Of a stretch of DNA of 64,000 nt, positions 20,177 to 31,332 are shown in pieces. The notes beneath the pieces are model-generated. The model was not told the origin of the DNA and did no database searches. It saw only the letters and a list, made by a program, of their open reading frames with translations. Location of the stretch: contig JACKQC010000007.1 in assembly GCA_024233085.1 (NCBI GenBank), positions 62,001 through 126,000 of the forward strand, written 5' to 3'. How positions within the stretch are numbered: the stretch's first letter is position 1; every line of letters starts with the position of its first letter. Source of the stretch: Akkermansiaceae bacterium. GTDB taxonomy: Bacteria > Verrucomicrobiota > Verrucomicrobiia > Verrucomicrobiales > DEV007. Made by a program: the position numbers and the translations under genes.

Positions 20177-20207
20177 TTGACAGCCAAGACGATTGCTGGC
20201 CTAAATA
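20177..20207 (+). promoter_or_regulatory. Sigma70-type promoter for the Pro-rich protein gene
   Basis: TTGACA at 20177-20182 is followed after 19 bp by TAAATA at 20202-20207, in a locally A/T-rich gap. The start codon of the next gene lies 38 bp further on. The spacing is 1-2 bp longer than ideal. Confidence 0.5.
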
Positions 20208-20244
20208 GCGGTTCGATCATCTTTTTAAAAACTTTCACACTTAC

Positions 20245-21168
20245 ATGAGCGACACCGAGCCGAACATGCCCGAGCCGCCGAAGCCTTCGACCAAGACTTC
20301 GACGGTGCCGCTGAAGAAGGAGACCGTGCGCATCACCCTCCGCGCCCGTCCGGAAGACACAGGTCCCGTGGCGCCGAAGGGTTCGACCGCTCCGATTCCG
20401 GCCAAAGGCGGCACCGCCCCCGTTCCGGAACCTCCGACCGCCGCCGCGACGGGTGGCGACACCGGTCCCACGCGCCCGGTGGAAGCCGTCACCGCCCCGG
20501 TGCCGCCTTCGGACTCCACCGCGCCCGCTCCGTCGTCGGCATCGACCGCGCCGGTCTCGGCCACCGCTCCCGCTCCCCCTTCCGTCCCGGCCGCGCCACC
20601 GGCTCCGAGCGCTCCCGCGCCGCCGCCCGCTCCGAAACCGGGGGGACCGCCCCCGGCTCCCGCTGCGGCGACACCGCCTCCGGCTCCCCGACCCGGGGGA
20701 CCGCCGCCCGCTCCGAGTGCTCCTCCGCGTCCGGGAGGCGCACCACCGGCCGCGCCGCCCGTTGGCGCGAAAACGATTCCCCTGGCCAAGGCCCCCGCTC
20801 CGGGGGGCGCGGCGCCTGTCGGCGCCAAGACCATTCCGCTCGCGAAGGCGCCCACTCCCGGCGGCGCCGCGACCCCGGTCGGCCGCCAGACTTCCCCGCT
20901 GACTCCCGGTGGAGCCGGCGGCGCGAAACCGCTGCCCAAGGCGACGGTCAAGCTCCAGAAAACCCAGCCCATGGGTGCCGGCGGCGGCGCCGTGCCGCCC
21001 AGCACCATCTCGAAGGCTCCCGACATCCAGTCCACCGCGGCTGAAGTCGAGGAGGAATGGGAAGAAGAATTCGAAGAATCCGGACTTATGCCCTTTGCAA
21101 TCATCGTCCTTCTGCTCTCGATCGTCGTTCTGGTGATCGAGTTCCTGACCATGTCGGCCGGCAAATAA
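20245..21168 (+). CDS. Pro/Ala-rich tail-anchored membrane protein
   Basis: 307 residues. The first 35 (MSDTEPNMPEPPKPSTKTST, then VPLKKETVRITLRARPEDT) look conserved and basic. Residues about 40-240 are low complexity Pro/Ala/Thr with polyproline runs and three repeats of KTIPLAKAP-type modules. An acidic stretch (EVEEEWEEEFEE) precedes one C-terminal helix (FAIIVLLLSIVVLVIEFL). The layout suggests a membrane-anchored, disordered cytoplasmic or envelope-spanning tether. Function unknown. Translation would depend on EF-P, encoded 2.4 kb upstream. Confidence 0.7.
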   Translation: MSDTEPNMPEPPKPSTKTSTVPLKKETVRITLRARPEDTGPVAPKGSTAPIPAKGGTAPVPEPPTAAATGGDTGPTRPVEAVTAPVPPSDSTAPAPSSASTAPVSATAPAPPSVPAAPPAPSAPAPPPAPKPGGPPPAPAAATPPPAPRPGGPPPAPSAPPRPGGAPPAAPPVGAKTIPLAKAPAPGGAAPVGAKTIPLAKAPTPGGAATPVGRQTSPLTPGGAGGAKPLPKATVKLQKTQPMGAGGGAVPPSTISKAPDIQSTAAEVEEEWEEEFEESGLMPFAIIVLLLSIVVLVIEFLTMSAGK

Positions 21169-21504
21169 TCGGGCGCGCGGCTCGTTTCCAGACCGCGATT
21201 TCCCGATTGTTTCCCGTTCCCGCCGGCCATCCCGGCGACAGGCCTCCGGATCGACCGTCGCTCTTTTGCGCCGGTCTCCCTCGTTTCGCGGGCGTGGACG
21301 CGTCGCTTCGCCTTGCCCCGTGCCGTAAGGTTTCGGTTCGTCCGTCGTCCCTTTTTTACTGGAAATTGCCGACTCCGGCGGCATCGCCCCCCGCGCGGGT
21401 GGAGGAAGGCCTCGCTCCCTCCTTGACACCCGGGGCATCCGTGAGTCTGGTGGGTTCCTATTCTCCAAAAACCAACCTTCCCCAAACCGCCCCCCGCAAA
21501 AACC
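21169..21504. other. Intergenic region upstream of trxA
   Basis: 336 bp with no supported gene. A TTGACA occurs at 21423-21428, but no -10 box stands at normal spacing from it. Dyads near 21180-21300 are short. It probably contains the trxA promoter, which I cannot fix. Confidence 0.4.
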
Positions 21505-21837
21505 ATGGCCCACCCATCCATCGTCACCCTGACCGAAGAGAATTTTGACGCCGAAGTCCTCCAGTCCGACGTGCCCGTGCTCGTCGATTTTTGGGCGGAA
21601 TGGTGCGGCCCGTGCCGGATGATCGGTCCTCTTCTCGACGAAATGGCCGGCGAACTCGGCGACACCGCGAAAATCGGCAAGGTCAACGTGGACGACTCCC
21701 GCGAACTGGCCGCGAAATTCGGGGTTCGCTCGATCCCCCTGCTGCTTTTCTTCAAGGGCGGCGAAATCCGTGACCAAGTCGTTGGCGCCGGCACTCCAAA
21801 GGAAGGACTGATGCAGAAACTCACGGCCCTCGCCTGA
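21505..21837 (+). CDS. trxA: Thioredoxin
   Basis: 110 residues with the redox site WCGPC (Cys34 and Cys37) after FWAE and the cis-Pro loop VRSIPLLLFFKGGE. General cytoplasmic dithiol-disulfide reductant. Length and motif spacing are standard. A membrane-protein gene follows after 39 bp. Confidence 0.95.
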   Translation: MAHPSIVTLTEENFDAEVLQSDVPVLVDFWAEWCGPCRMIGPLLDEMAGELGDTAKIGKVNVDDSRELAAKFGVRSIPLLLFFKGGEIRDQVVGAGTPKEGLMQKLTALA

Positions 21838-21876
21838 GAAAACCTCTCCCCAACAAAGAGTCGAGGCATCCGGCCC

Positions 21877-22473
21877 ATGAACGATGACGCCTTTCGTCCC
21901 GGCCTCCGCGTGGGCTGGATCGTCGCCCTCGTCGGGCTGACGATTTTTTACCGCGTGGCCAGCGCCTCGCACGAGTCGCTCGGGAACACCTCGCCGCTGA
22001 TGGCCCTGTGCTTCGGCGGCGGATTGCTGCTCGGCTATCGCTTTTGCTGGGTGCCCGTCGTTCTCCTGCTGGCCAGCGACCTCGCGCTGGGATTGGCCCA
22101 CGGCACGGGTCCCGGCGCTCACACGGCGGTTTCCGCGCTGGCCTTCACCGCGGCCGCCGCCTTCGGAGCGTGGCTTTTCGAGAAACGCCGCAATTGGGGC
22201 GTGCTCTGGCTTGGCACCCTGGCGTGCAGCGCGGCCTTTTACGGCATCATGAACACCCTGGCCTGGGCCGCCTCGCCCGAATACGCGAAAACCGCCGCCG
22301 GCTGGTGGCAGAGCCAGACGACCGGCCTGCCGCAATATTCGCCGCCCGCCTGGGCCTTTCTCCGCAACGCGCTCGTCGCCGACACCATCTGGTGCCTCGC
22401 CGCGACGCCGCTGTTCTATTGGCATCGCCTCCGCCTGCCCTCCGCCGCCCAACCCGTGTCGGCCGGGCTCTGA
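21877..22473 (+). CDS. DUF6580-like membrane protein (ECF S-component-like)
   Basis: 198 residues, five or six transmembrane helices, little soluble sequence. GNTSPLMALCFGGGLLLGYR, LLASDLALGLAHGTGP and ACSAAFYGIMNTLAWAASPE resemble DUF6580 proteins, which look like small-substrate uptake (ECF-type) membrane components. It is followed by metH, which would fit cobalamin or another cofactor as substrate, but that link is inference from position only. Confidence 0.6.
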   Translation: MNDDAFRPGLRVGWIVALVGLTIFYRVASASHESLGNTSPLMALCFGGGLLLGYRFCWVPVVLLLASDLALGLAHGTGPGAHTAVSALAFTAAAAFGAWLFEKRRNWGVLWLGTLACSAAFYGIMNTLAWAASPEYAKTAAGWWQSQTTGLPQYSPPAWAFLRNALVADTIWCLAATPLFYWHRLRLPSAAQPVSAGL

Positions 22474-22578
22474 AACGGCGAAAACCGGGCCTCTCCGACG
22501 GAGGGAGCCCTTTCCACCGAGGCCGTCGCGGCCCTCTGGGCGCCCGCAAAATGTTCTTGCGCATGGTCTTGAAGAAAC

Positions 22579-22616
22579 ATATCAATTTATCACGATATCT
22601 TTATGCTTTATCGTGA
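22579..22616 (+). promoter_or_regulatory. A/T-rich dyads upstream of metH, operator or terminator
   Basis: In an unusually A/T-rich patch, TCACGATA (22590-22597) and TATCGTGA (22609-22616) form a perfect 8-bp inverted repeat. An overlapping ATATC/GATAT dyad spans 22579-22598. The metH start lies 18 bp downstream, so repression at this site is plausible. It could instead be a weak terminator for the upstream gene. I see no cobalamin or SAH riboswitch core. Confidence 0.4.
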
Positions 22617-22634
22617 CGCCTCCGGACCCTTCCC

Positions 22635-25600
22635 ATGTCCAACCTCCAACAGGAACTCGCCCAGGCCCTGCGCCAACGCATCCTCGTCCTCGACGGCGCG
22701 ATGGGGACGACGATCCGCGGCTACGGCCTGACCGAGGCCGAGGCGCGCGGCGAGCGTTTCGCCGCGAACCGGAAAGACCTTCTTAACAACGGCGACATCC
22801 TGTCCCTCACCCGCCCGGACACCATCGGGGACATCCACCGCCGTTTCCTGGAAGCCGGGTCCGACATCATCGAGACGAACACCTTTTCCGCGACCACGCT
22901 GGCGCAGAGCGAGTTTTTTGTCGACGACCCGCGCGAAACCGGCAAAGGCCGCAAGGATCCCGCGTTTTTCGCGGCCGAAGTGTGCGAAAACGCCTTCCTT
23001 CGCGATCTCGTCTGGGAACTGAACGTCGAGTCCGCCCGCTTGTGCCGGAAATGGGCCGACGCGATCGGCTCCGACACGGGCCGGAAACGCTACGTCGCCG
23101 GCGCGGTCGGGCCGATGACGGTTTCGCTCACCAATTCGCCCGACGCCGAGGACCCCGGCTTCCGGGTGGTGACATTCGAGCAGGTTCGCGACGCCTACGC
23201 GCACCAGATCCGGGCACTGATCGCCGGGGGCACGGACATCCTGATGGTCGAGACGATCTTCGATTCGCTCAATGCCAAAGCCGCGCTGGTGGCGATTCGC
23301 GAGGTCTTCGACGCGGACGGCGTCGAGCTGCCCGTCATCGTGTCCGCCGCCGTGGGGCGCGGGGGGGAAACGATGATTTCGGCGCAGAAAGTCGAGGCGC
23401 TCTGGAATGCCGTCGCCCATGTCAAACCGCTCGCGGTCGGGCTGAACTGTTCGCTCGGACCCGACCTGATGGAGCCCCATCTCCAGGAAATGGCGCGCGT
23501 CGCGGGAACCTTCGTCTCCGTGTATCCGAACGCCGGCCTGCCCAATCCGCTGGCGCCGACCGGGTTCGACCTCGGACCCGCCGACATGGCGCGCTTCCTC
23601 GGCGACTTCGCCGCGCAGGGACTCGTCAATCTCGTCGGAGGCTGCTGTGGCAACACGCCCGAACACATCGCCGCCATCGCGAAGACCGCCGAATGCCACG
23701 CCCCGCGCGACGTGCCGAGTCTTCCCGCGGCCATGCGCCTGAGCGGCTCCGAAGCGTTCAACCAGACGCCGGACAAAAATTTCCTGATGGTCGGCGAGCG
23801 CACCAACGTCGCCGGCTCGCCCCGGTTCGCGAAGCTGATCAAGGAAGGCAAACTCGAGGAGGCCGTCGCCATCGCCCGCCAGCAGATCGAGAACGGCGCG
23901 CCGGTCATCGACATCTGCATGGACGAGGGCATGATCGACGGCGTCGCCACGATGACGCGATTCCTGCACCTGCTCGCCGCCGAACCCGATGTCGCCGCCG
24001 TGCCGATCATGGTCGACTCCTCGAAGTGGGAAATCATCGAGGCCGGTCTGAAATGCCTTCAGGGCAAGGGCATCGTCAATTCCATCTCGCTGAAGGAAGG
24101 CGAGGAAAAATTCCGCGAGCAAGCCCGCGCGATCATGAAATACGGCGCCGCCGCGGTCGTGATGGCCTTTGACGAAAAAGGCCAGGCGGACAACTACGAG
24201 AGCAAAATCCGCGTTTGCGAGCGCGCCTACCGCATCCTGGTCGACGAGATCGGCTTCGATCCCGAGGACATCGTTTTCGATCCCAACATCCTCACCGTCG
24301 CCACCGGGATGGACGAGCACAACCACTACGCCGTCGATTTCATCGAGGCGACCCGGTGGATCAAGCGGAACCTCCCCGGCGCCAAGGTCAGCGGCGGCGT
24401 GTCGAACATTTCCTTCAGCTTTCGCGGCAACAATGTCGTCCGCGAGGCCATGCACGCCGCCTTTCTCTACCACGCCGGGAAGGCCGGCATGGACATGGGC
24501 ATCGTGAATCCCGGTATGCTCGAAGTTTACGACGAAGTCGAGCCGAAGCTTCTCCAGCTCGTCGAGGACGTGCTGCTGGACCGCCATCCCGGCGCCACCG
24601 AGGCGCTCATCGCCCATGCCGAAGAGCTGAAAAGCCAGGGCGCGCAGACCCGCGACCGCGCCGGGGGTCCCGATCTCGCCTGGAGACAGGGCGCGGTCGG
24701 CGAGCGCATCGCCCACGCGCTGGTGAAGGGCATCGACGAATTCATCGAGCGCGACACCGAGGAGGCCCGCCAGGCGCTCGGCCGGCCTCTCGACGTGATC
24801 GAGGGACCGCTGATGGACGGCATGAAAGTCGTCGGCGATCTCTTCGGCGCGGGAAAGATGTTTCTCCCCCAGGTGGTGAAAAGCGCCCGCGTCATGAAAA
24901 AGGCGGTCGCCTACCTGACCCCGTACATGGAGGCCCAGAAATCCGAAGGTGACGAGTCGAACGCCCCCGTCTTTGTCATCGCGACGGTGAAGGGCGATGT
25001 TCATGATATTGGGAAAAATATCGTCGGCGTCGTGCTCGGCTGCAACGGCTACAAGGTCGTCGACCTCGGCGTCATGGTCGATTGCGAGCGCATCATGGAG
25101 GCCGCCCGCGAGCACAAGGCGGACATCGTCGGCCTGAGCGGGCTCATCACCCCGTCGCTCGACGAGATGATCCACAACGCGAAGGAATTCGAGCGCCACG
25201 AGTGGAAAGTGCCGCTCCTCATCGGCGGCGCCACCACCTCCCGCGCCCACACCGCCATCAAGATCGCCCCGCACTATTCCGAGCCCGTGGTCCAGGTGGG
25301 GGACGCCTCGCTGGTGGTCGGCGTCTGCAATTCGCTGCTCTCCGACAATCTCCGCGAAAATTTCATCGCCCAACACCGGTCCGACGAGGCGCGCGAGCGC
25401 GAGCTTTTCGCCGGAAAAGGCTCGACGGCGAACTACGCGCCTTACGAGGAGGCAAAGCGTGGAAAACTCCAAATCGACTGGACCGCGGCCGACATCGCGC
25501 GGCCGGAGTCGATCGGCCGGCATCTCTGGGACCCGGTGCCGCTCCCGGAGATCGTCGAAGTCTTCGACTGGTCGCCCTTCTTTCACGCCTGGGAACTCCG

Positions 25601-26405
25601 CGGCGTGTATCCGAAGATCTTCGAGCACGAATCCCACGGTCCCGAGGCCAAACGCCTCCACGAGGACGCCGTCCGCATTCTCGAGGAACTCGTCGAAAAC
25701 CAGCGCGTTCACGCCCGCGCGACGTGGGGAGTCTGGCCGGCGCACTCGACCGGCGACGACATCGAGCTGTTCGCCGACACCGCGAAAACCGGGAAGCTCG
25801 CCACCTTCCATTTCCTGCGCCAGCAGAAAGAGAAAATTCGCGAAGGCACCCCCTTTCAGAGTCTCGCCGACTTCGTCGCGCCCGCCGATTCCGGCCGGAT
25901 CGATTACCTGGGGGCCTTTGCCGTGACCGCCGGCAACGAAGTCGAGGAATACGCCGCAACCTTCAAGGAGAAAGGCGACGACTACACCGCGATCGTGATC
26001 CAGGCCCTGGCCGACCGCTTCGCCGAGGGACTGGCCGAGCTGCTCCACAAGCGCGTCCGCGCCTTCATGGGCTTCGGCAAGGACGAGCATTTCGGTGTCG
26101 AGGATCTCATCAAAGAGCGCTACCGCGGCATCCGGCCCGCCGCCGGCTATCCCGCCTGCCCCGATCACACCGAGAAAGCGACGCTGTGGAAGCTGCTCGA
26201 CGTCGAGGAAAAGACCGGCATTTCGCTGACGTCGAGCCACGCCATGTTCCCGCCCTCGTCGGTGAGCGGTCTTTATTTTTTCAACGAAGCCGCGCGTTAT
26301 TTCAATGTCGGCAGGATCGGGCGCGACCAGCTCGAAGCCTACGCGAAACGCAAGGGCATCGCCGTCGAGGAAGCCGAAAAATGGCTCGCGCCCAACCTGG
26401 CGTGA
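22635..26405 (+). CDS. metH: Cobalamin-dependent methionine synthase
   Basis: 1256 residues with all four modules. The homocysteine-binding barrel (LDGAMGTTIRGYGL; zinc cysteines in GLNCS and LVGGCCGNTPEH) covers about residues 1-345. The methyltetrahydrofolate barrel (NFLMVGERTNVAGSPRF) spans about 370-640. The B12 cap and Rossmann module carry the lower-ligand motif GDVHDIGKNIVG near residue 787. The C-terminal SAM reactivation domain contains RPAAGYPACPDHTEK. It methylates homocysteine to methionine. The start follows an A/T-rich dyad region. It is convergent with typA across a 41-bp element. Confidence 0.97.
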   Translation: MSNLQQELAQALRQRILVLDGAMGTTIRGYGLTEAEARGERFAANRKDLLNNGDILSLTRPDTIGDIHRRFLEAGSDIIETNTFSATTLAQSEFFVDDPRETGKGRKDPAFFAAEVCENAFLRDLVWELNVESARLCRKWADAIGSDTGRKRYVAGAVGPMTVSLTNSPDAEDPGFRVVTFEQVRDAYAHQIRALIAGGTDILMVETIFDSLNAKAALVAIREVFDADGVELPVIVSAAVGRGGETMISAQKVEALWNAVAHVKPLAVGLNCSLGPDLMEPHLQEMARVAGTFVSVYPNAGLPNPLAPTGFDLGPADMARFLGDFAAQGLVNLVGGCCGNTPEHIAAIAKTAECHAPRDVPSLPAAMRLSGSEAFNQTPDKNFLMVGERTNVAGSPRFAKLIKEGKLEEAVAIARQQIENGAPVIDICMDEGMIDGVATMTRFLHLLAAEPDVAAVPIMVDSSKWEIIEAGLKCLQGKGIVNSISLKEGEEKFREQARAIMKYGAAAVVMAFDEKGQADNYESKIRVCERAYRILVDEIGFDPEDIVFDPNILTVATGMDEHNHYAVDFIEATRWIKRNLPGAKVSGGVSNISFSFRGNNVVREAMHAAFLYHAGKAGMDMGIVNPGMLEVYDEVEPKLLQLVEDVLLDRHPGATEALIAHAEELKSQGAQTRDRAGGPDLAWRQGAVGERIAHALVKGIDEFIERDTEEARQALGRPLDVIEGPLMDGMKVVGDLFGAGKMFLPQVVKSARVMKKAVAYLTPYMEAQKSEGDESNAPVFVIATVKGDVHDIGKNIVGVVLGCNGYKVVDLGVMVDCERIMEAAREHKADIVGLSGLITPSLDEMIHNAKEFERHEWKVPLLIGGATTSRAHTAIKIAPHYSEPVVQVGDASLVVGVCNSLLSDNLRENFIAQHRSDEARERELFAGKGSTANYAPYEEAKRGKLQIDWTAADIARPESIGRHLWDPVPLPEIVEVFDWSPFFHAWELRGVYPKIFEHESHGPEAKRLHEDAVRILEELVENQRVHARATWGVWPAHSTGDDIELFADTAKTGKLATFHFLRQQKEKIREGTPFQSLADFVAPADSGRIDYLGAFAVTAGNEVEEYAATFKEKGDDYTAIVIQALADRFAEGLAELLHKRVRAFMGFGKDEHFGVEDLIKERYRGIRPAAGYPACPDHTEKATLWKLLDVEEKTGISLTSSHAMFPPSSVSGLYFFNEAARYFNVGRIGRDQLEAYAKRKGIAVEEAEKWLAPNLA

Positions 26406-26453
26406 CCGGCGAGCCGGCGGAAAAATGGCGGGATTCGTGGGAATTCCGATCGA

Positions 26454-26494
26454 AACCCAACAGGGTTGGGTCGCCGACCATACCCTGTTGGGTC
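26454..26494. repeat. 41-bp double-palindrome element between metH and typA
   Basis: Left half AACCCAAC-AGG-GTTGGGTC, spacer GCC, right half GACCATAC-CCT-GTTGGGTC. The outer arms pair perfectly over 12 bp. It is again placed between two convergent stop codons. See the type copy at 18850. Confidence 0.82.
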
Positions 26495-26503
26495 AAGCCG
26501 GGA

Positions 26504-28348
<1,845 letters not shown>

Positions 28349-28481
28349 GGCAATAAAGGGCCGGATGAAGGCGGAAAAAGAAAAAGCCGGCGCCCACTGA
28401 ACCGAGGGGCGAACCGGCGGCGGGGAATGGAACCCAGATTCGCCCGATTGCAACCGGAGCTTTCGCCGCGCGGCGACGGCG

Positions 28482-30299
28482 TCAGGGCGCGATCCGGCGG
28501 AGCCGCACGGCGTTCAGGCGCGCCAATTCGGCGCCGGGCGCGGAAAGGACCTCGGCGGTGAGTGTCGTTTTTCCCTTCGGCAGCTCGATTTCGCCGGCCT
28601 CGAAGGTCTCGAACTGCTCGGCGGTGGCGGTGGCGCGAATCGTGTGCTCGACGGCGCCGCCGTTCCCGGCGGAGAGACGCAGACCGCCCCCGGCGTCGAC
28701 GGGGCGGCAGCCGTAGCTCAGCGTGACGGCATAACGTCCCGGCTGGACGACGTCGATCTTCCATTCCGCCTTTTCGCCCGGCTCGCGCCAGCCGTCGAGG
28801 GTGTCCCAGTCGTAGCCGTCGAAGGTGTAGCGCGTGTTTTTTCCAGACCACTTCGCCCAGCTCGGCTCGAGTTCGACCGATTCTTCGCGGGGATCGCCAA
28901 CCGGAATGGCGATGGGCTCGTAAACGACGCCGTCGGTGACCTCGGCGAACCAGCGCTCGAATTCGCCGCGGAGTTCTTCGACCGTCTCCGGATGCTTCGG
29001 GGCGAGGTTTTTGGTTTCGCCGGGATCGTTTTCCAGATCGAAGAGCTTCCAGCCCGACGGGCTCGGCGCGCCGGTCTCGCCGAACTGGCCCAGGAGCTTC
29101 CACTGCTGGCCGCTGATGCTCCAGCGCCGGTCGGGATTCGGAGAATACCGGTCCCAGGTGTGGTAGACAAATTCGTGGTGCGTGTCGCCGCGCCCCGCCT
29201 TGAGGAGCGGTACCAGGCTTTTTCCGTCCAGGACGAGGTCATCGGGCAGGCGAACGCCGGCCAGCCCGCAAAAGGTCGGCAGCCAGTCGACATGGGAAAC
29301 CTGCGCGTCGACCACTCCGCCGGCGGGAACGGTCCCCGGCCAGCGAACGAAGCAGGGCGCCCGCACGCCGCCCTCGTAAACGGAGGCCTTGTTGCCGTTC
29401 ATGTCGCCCTTCCAGTATTTGCTGACGCCGCCGTTGTCGCTGGTGAAGACGACCAGCGTGTCCCCGGCGACGCCGAGTTCGTCCAGCTTCGCGAGCACCC
29501 GCCCGATGTTGCGGTCCACGCGCTCGATCAGCGCGTAGATGCGGGCTTCGCGCATCGGCAGGCCGCGCCCGAGATACTTGCCGAGCAGTTCGTCGCCCTC
29601 CGGCTGGTGGGCGTGCGAGGTGTCGAGCAGCCAGGGAGAGTGCGGGGCGTTGAACATTAGCGCGCAGAAAAACGGGGCGTCGCCCGCCCTTTCCGTCGCC
29701 TCCATGAAATCCATCGCGGCGTCGGCGAACAGCTCGGAGACATACCCGCGCGCCTCGACCGGCTTCCCGTTGTGGTAAACCTGGTCGGGAAACTCGTAGC
29801 GCTCGATGTGGCCGTGGTAGGAGCCGAAAAACTCGTCGAATCCCCGGTCCCGCGGCTGGTAGCCGGGATACTTGCCGAGGTGCCACTTGCCGAAGAGGCC
29901 GGTGCGGTAGCCGGCCATCTTCAGCAGTTGCGCGACCGTCGTCTCGCCGAGGCCCATCGTGTCGCCGCCGAAGCGGGTGTTGTAGAGCCCGGTCCGGAGG
30001 TAGTAACGCCCCGACATGACCCCGGCGCGGGTCGGCGAACACACGGGCGCGGCGTAGTATCGGCGAAACTGCGTGCCCTCCGCCGCGATCCGGTCCATGT
30101 GCGGCGTGTCGATGTGCGGATTGCCGGTCGCGCCCGTGTCCCAGTATCCCTGGTCATCGGTCATGATGAAGAGCAGGTTCGGCTTTTCGGCTGAATTCGC
30201 GACCGGCACGAGCGGGATTCCCCAAGCCGAAAACAACAAAATGAGCGCGAATTTCAAAATTTTCCGGAATTTCCGCAAAGACAGAGAATCGCTGGACAT
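28482..30299 (-). CDS. Sulfatase (arylsulfatase type), secreted
   Basis: 605 residues with a basic N-terminus and hydrophobic signal helix (KFALILLFSAWGIPLVPVA). NLLFIMTDDQGYWDTGATGN gives metal-binding aspartates, and YAAPVCSPTRAGVMSGRYYL contains the CxPxR formylglycine motif. GKWHLGKYPGYQPRDRGFDE and TSDNGGVSKYWKGDMNGNK complete the catalytic set. The C-terminal 110 residues look like an added carbohydrate-binding-type beta domain. It is larger than the sulfatase at 9.1 kb and of a different subfamily. The last exon-like region ends just upstream of the typA start on the same strand. Confidence 0.87.
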   Translation of the reverse strand: MSSDSLSLRKFRKILKFALILLFSAWGIPLVPVANSAEKPNLLFIMTDDQGYWDTGATGNPHIDTPHMDRIAAEGTQFRRYYAAPVCSPTRAGVMSGRYYLRTGLYNTRFGGDTMGLGETTVAQLLKMAGYRTGLFGKWHLGKYPGYQPRDRGFDEFFGSYHGHIERYEFPDQVYHNGKPVEARGYVSELFADAAMDFMEATERAGDAPFFCALMFNAPHSPWLLDTSHAHQPEGDELLGKYLGRGLPMREARIYALIERVDRNIGRVLAKLDELGVAGDTLVVFTSDNGGVSKYWKGDMNGNKASVYEGGVRAPCFVRWPGTVPAGGVVDAQVSHVDWLPTFCGLAGVRLPDDLVLDGKSLVPLLKAGRGDTHHEFVYHTWDRYSPNPDRRWSISGQQWKLLGQFGETGAPSPSGWKLFDLENDPGETKNLAPKHPETVEELRGEFERWFAEVTDGVVYEPIAIPVGDPREESVELEPSWAKWSGKNTRYTFDGYDWDTLDGWREPGEKAEWKIDVVQPGRYAVTLSYGCRPVDAGGGLRLSAGNGGAVEHTIRATATAEQFETFEAGEIELPKGKTTLTAEVLSAPGAELARLNAVRLRRIAP

Positions 30300-30344
30300 T
30301 TCTTCAAGTTCCGGTTCTGTTGGGGCGCTGATTTCACCCACGGC

Positions 30345-30995
30345 ATGAAAGCATACCAGATTCTCCAGCATACCCCGCCCGACCTGATCCGCGAGATTTT
30401 TCACTACCTCCGCACCGAGCAGAAGGAAGTGTACCAGACCTCGCTGGCGTCGCTGGCGGCCCTGCGGAAGCTGCGGCCCGTCTTTCTCCAGCGCAAGCCG
30501 CCGGAAGGCCAGTACGCCTTCCTCGCCAAGATCGCCCAGCTCAAATCCGCCGACAGCGTGGACGAGCACCTGCTCCAGCTCTGGCTGCTGAAAGCCCACC
30601 AGAAACTGCTCGTCGATTTCCTCGACGGGCTCGGGATCAAGCACGACGGCGAGGGCGCGGTCGACGATTTGCCGGAGTCGCTCGACGCGAAAAAGCTCAA
30701 GAAAACGGTCGAATCGCTGCTGGGCGCTCACGATCCCGAAGTCGTGCGGCTTTATCTGAACGCCTTCCAGCTTCAGCGCCCCGGCGGCTGGGCCGAAATC
30801 GCCGAGCTGATCGCCGGCGATGACCGGCTCAACTACGGCACCGGCGACGAAAGCGCCGCCCCCGCCGCGGAAGAAGAGACAAAAGCTCCCGCTCCCGCTC
30901 CCGCTCCCGACGAGGCGGCGGACGCTCCGGAAGAAAAGGCTCCGGCCAGGAAAGCCGCCAAGAAGAAGACCGCCGCGAAAAAGTCCGCGTCCTAA
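30345..30995 (+). CDS. Hypothetical helical protein with Lys/Ala-rich tail
   Basis: 216 residues. The first 160 look all-helical (DLIREIFHYLRTEQKEVYQT, LLQLWLLKAHQKLLVDFLDG). The rest is a disordered tail with Ala/Pro/Glu followed by Lys/Ala repeats (APARKAAKKKTAAKKSAS), like histone-H1-type nucleic-acid-binding tails. It lies 6 bp upstream of a small coiled-coil protein gene, so the two are probably one operon. I do not recognise the family; DNA binding is suggested only by the tail. Confidence 0.6.
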   Translation: MKAYQILQHTPPDLIREIFHYLRTEQKEVYQTSLASLAALRKLRPVFLQRKPPEGQYAFLAKIAQLKSADSVDEHLLQLWLLKAHQKLLVDFLDGLGIKHDGEGAVDDLPESLDAKKLKKTVESLLGAHDPEVVRLYLNAFQLQRPGGWAEIAELIAGDDRLNYGTGDESAAPAAEEETKAPAPAPAPDEAADAPEEKAPARKAAKKKTAAKKSAS

Positions 30996-31001
30996 CTCCC
31001 G

Positions 31002-31283
31002 ATGAAGACCGCCTACGAACTCGCCATGGAGCGCCTCGGTGGCGGCGATCCGGTCGGCTCCCTTTCCGACGAACAGAAGGCCGAACTCGCGGCGCTCGAC
31101 GAGAAATTCCGCGCGAAAATCGCGGAGAAGGAACTTTTCCTGGGCGATCTGATCGCCAAGGCCAAAGCCGAGGGCCGCTGGAACGAAATCGGCGAACTCG
31201 AGGAACAGCGCGCCCGCGAACTCAAGCGTCTGCGCGAGCAATGCGAGTCCGAAAAGGACGCCGTGCGCGAAAAAGCGGGCTGA
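31002..31283 (+). CDS. Small charged coiled-coil protein
   Basis: 93 residues, almost wholly helical and charged (LSDEQKAELAALDEKFRAKI, EELEEQR-type heptads). No known domain. It begins 6 bp after the Lys/Ala-tailed protein and ends in a stop that overlaps the first base of a 41-bp palindromic element. A structural partner of the upstream product is a guess. Confidence 0.6.
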   Translation: MKTAYELAMERLGGGDPVGSLSDEQKAELAALDEKFRAKIAEKELFLGDLIAKAKAEGRWNEIGELEEQRARELKRLREQCESEKDAVREKAG

Positions 31284-31322
31284 CCCAACAGGGTTGACTC
31301 GCCGACCCAACCCTGTTCGCTC
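31282..31322. repeat. 41-bp double-palindrome element between convergent genes
   Basis: Left half GACCCAAC-AGG-GTTGACTC, spacer GCC, right half GACCCAAC-CCT-GTTCGCTC. The core AACAGGGTTG and its complement are kept, but the outermost bases of the right half have drifted. See the type copy at 18850. Confidence 0.78.
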
Positions 31323-31332
31323 CCGCCTTGAT

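Noticed and set aside
21423..21464. Promoter TTGACA for trxA
   Set aside because: The nearest -10-like sequence is about 30 bp away, too far for sigma70.
22474..22634. Cobalamin or SAH riboswitch before metH
   Set aside because: I could not find a B12 box or an SAH-switch pseudoknot core in the 160-bp gap.
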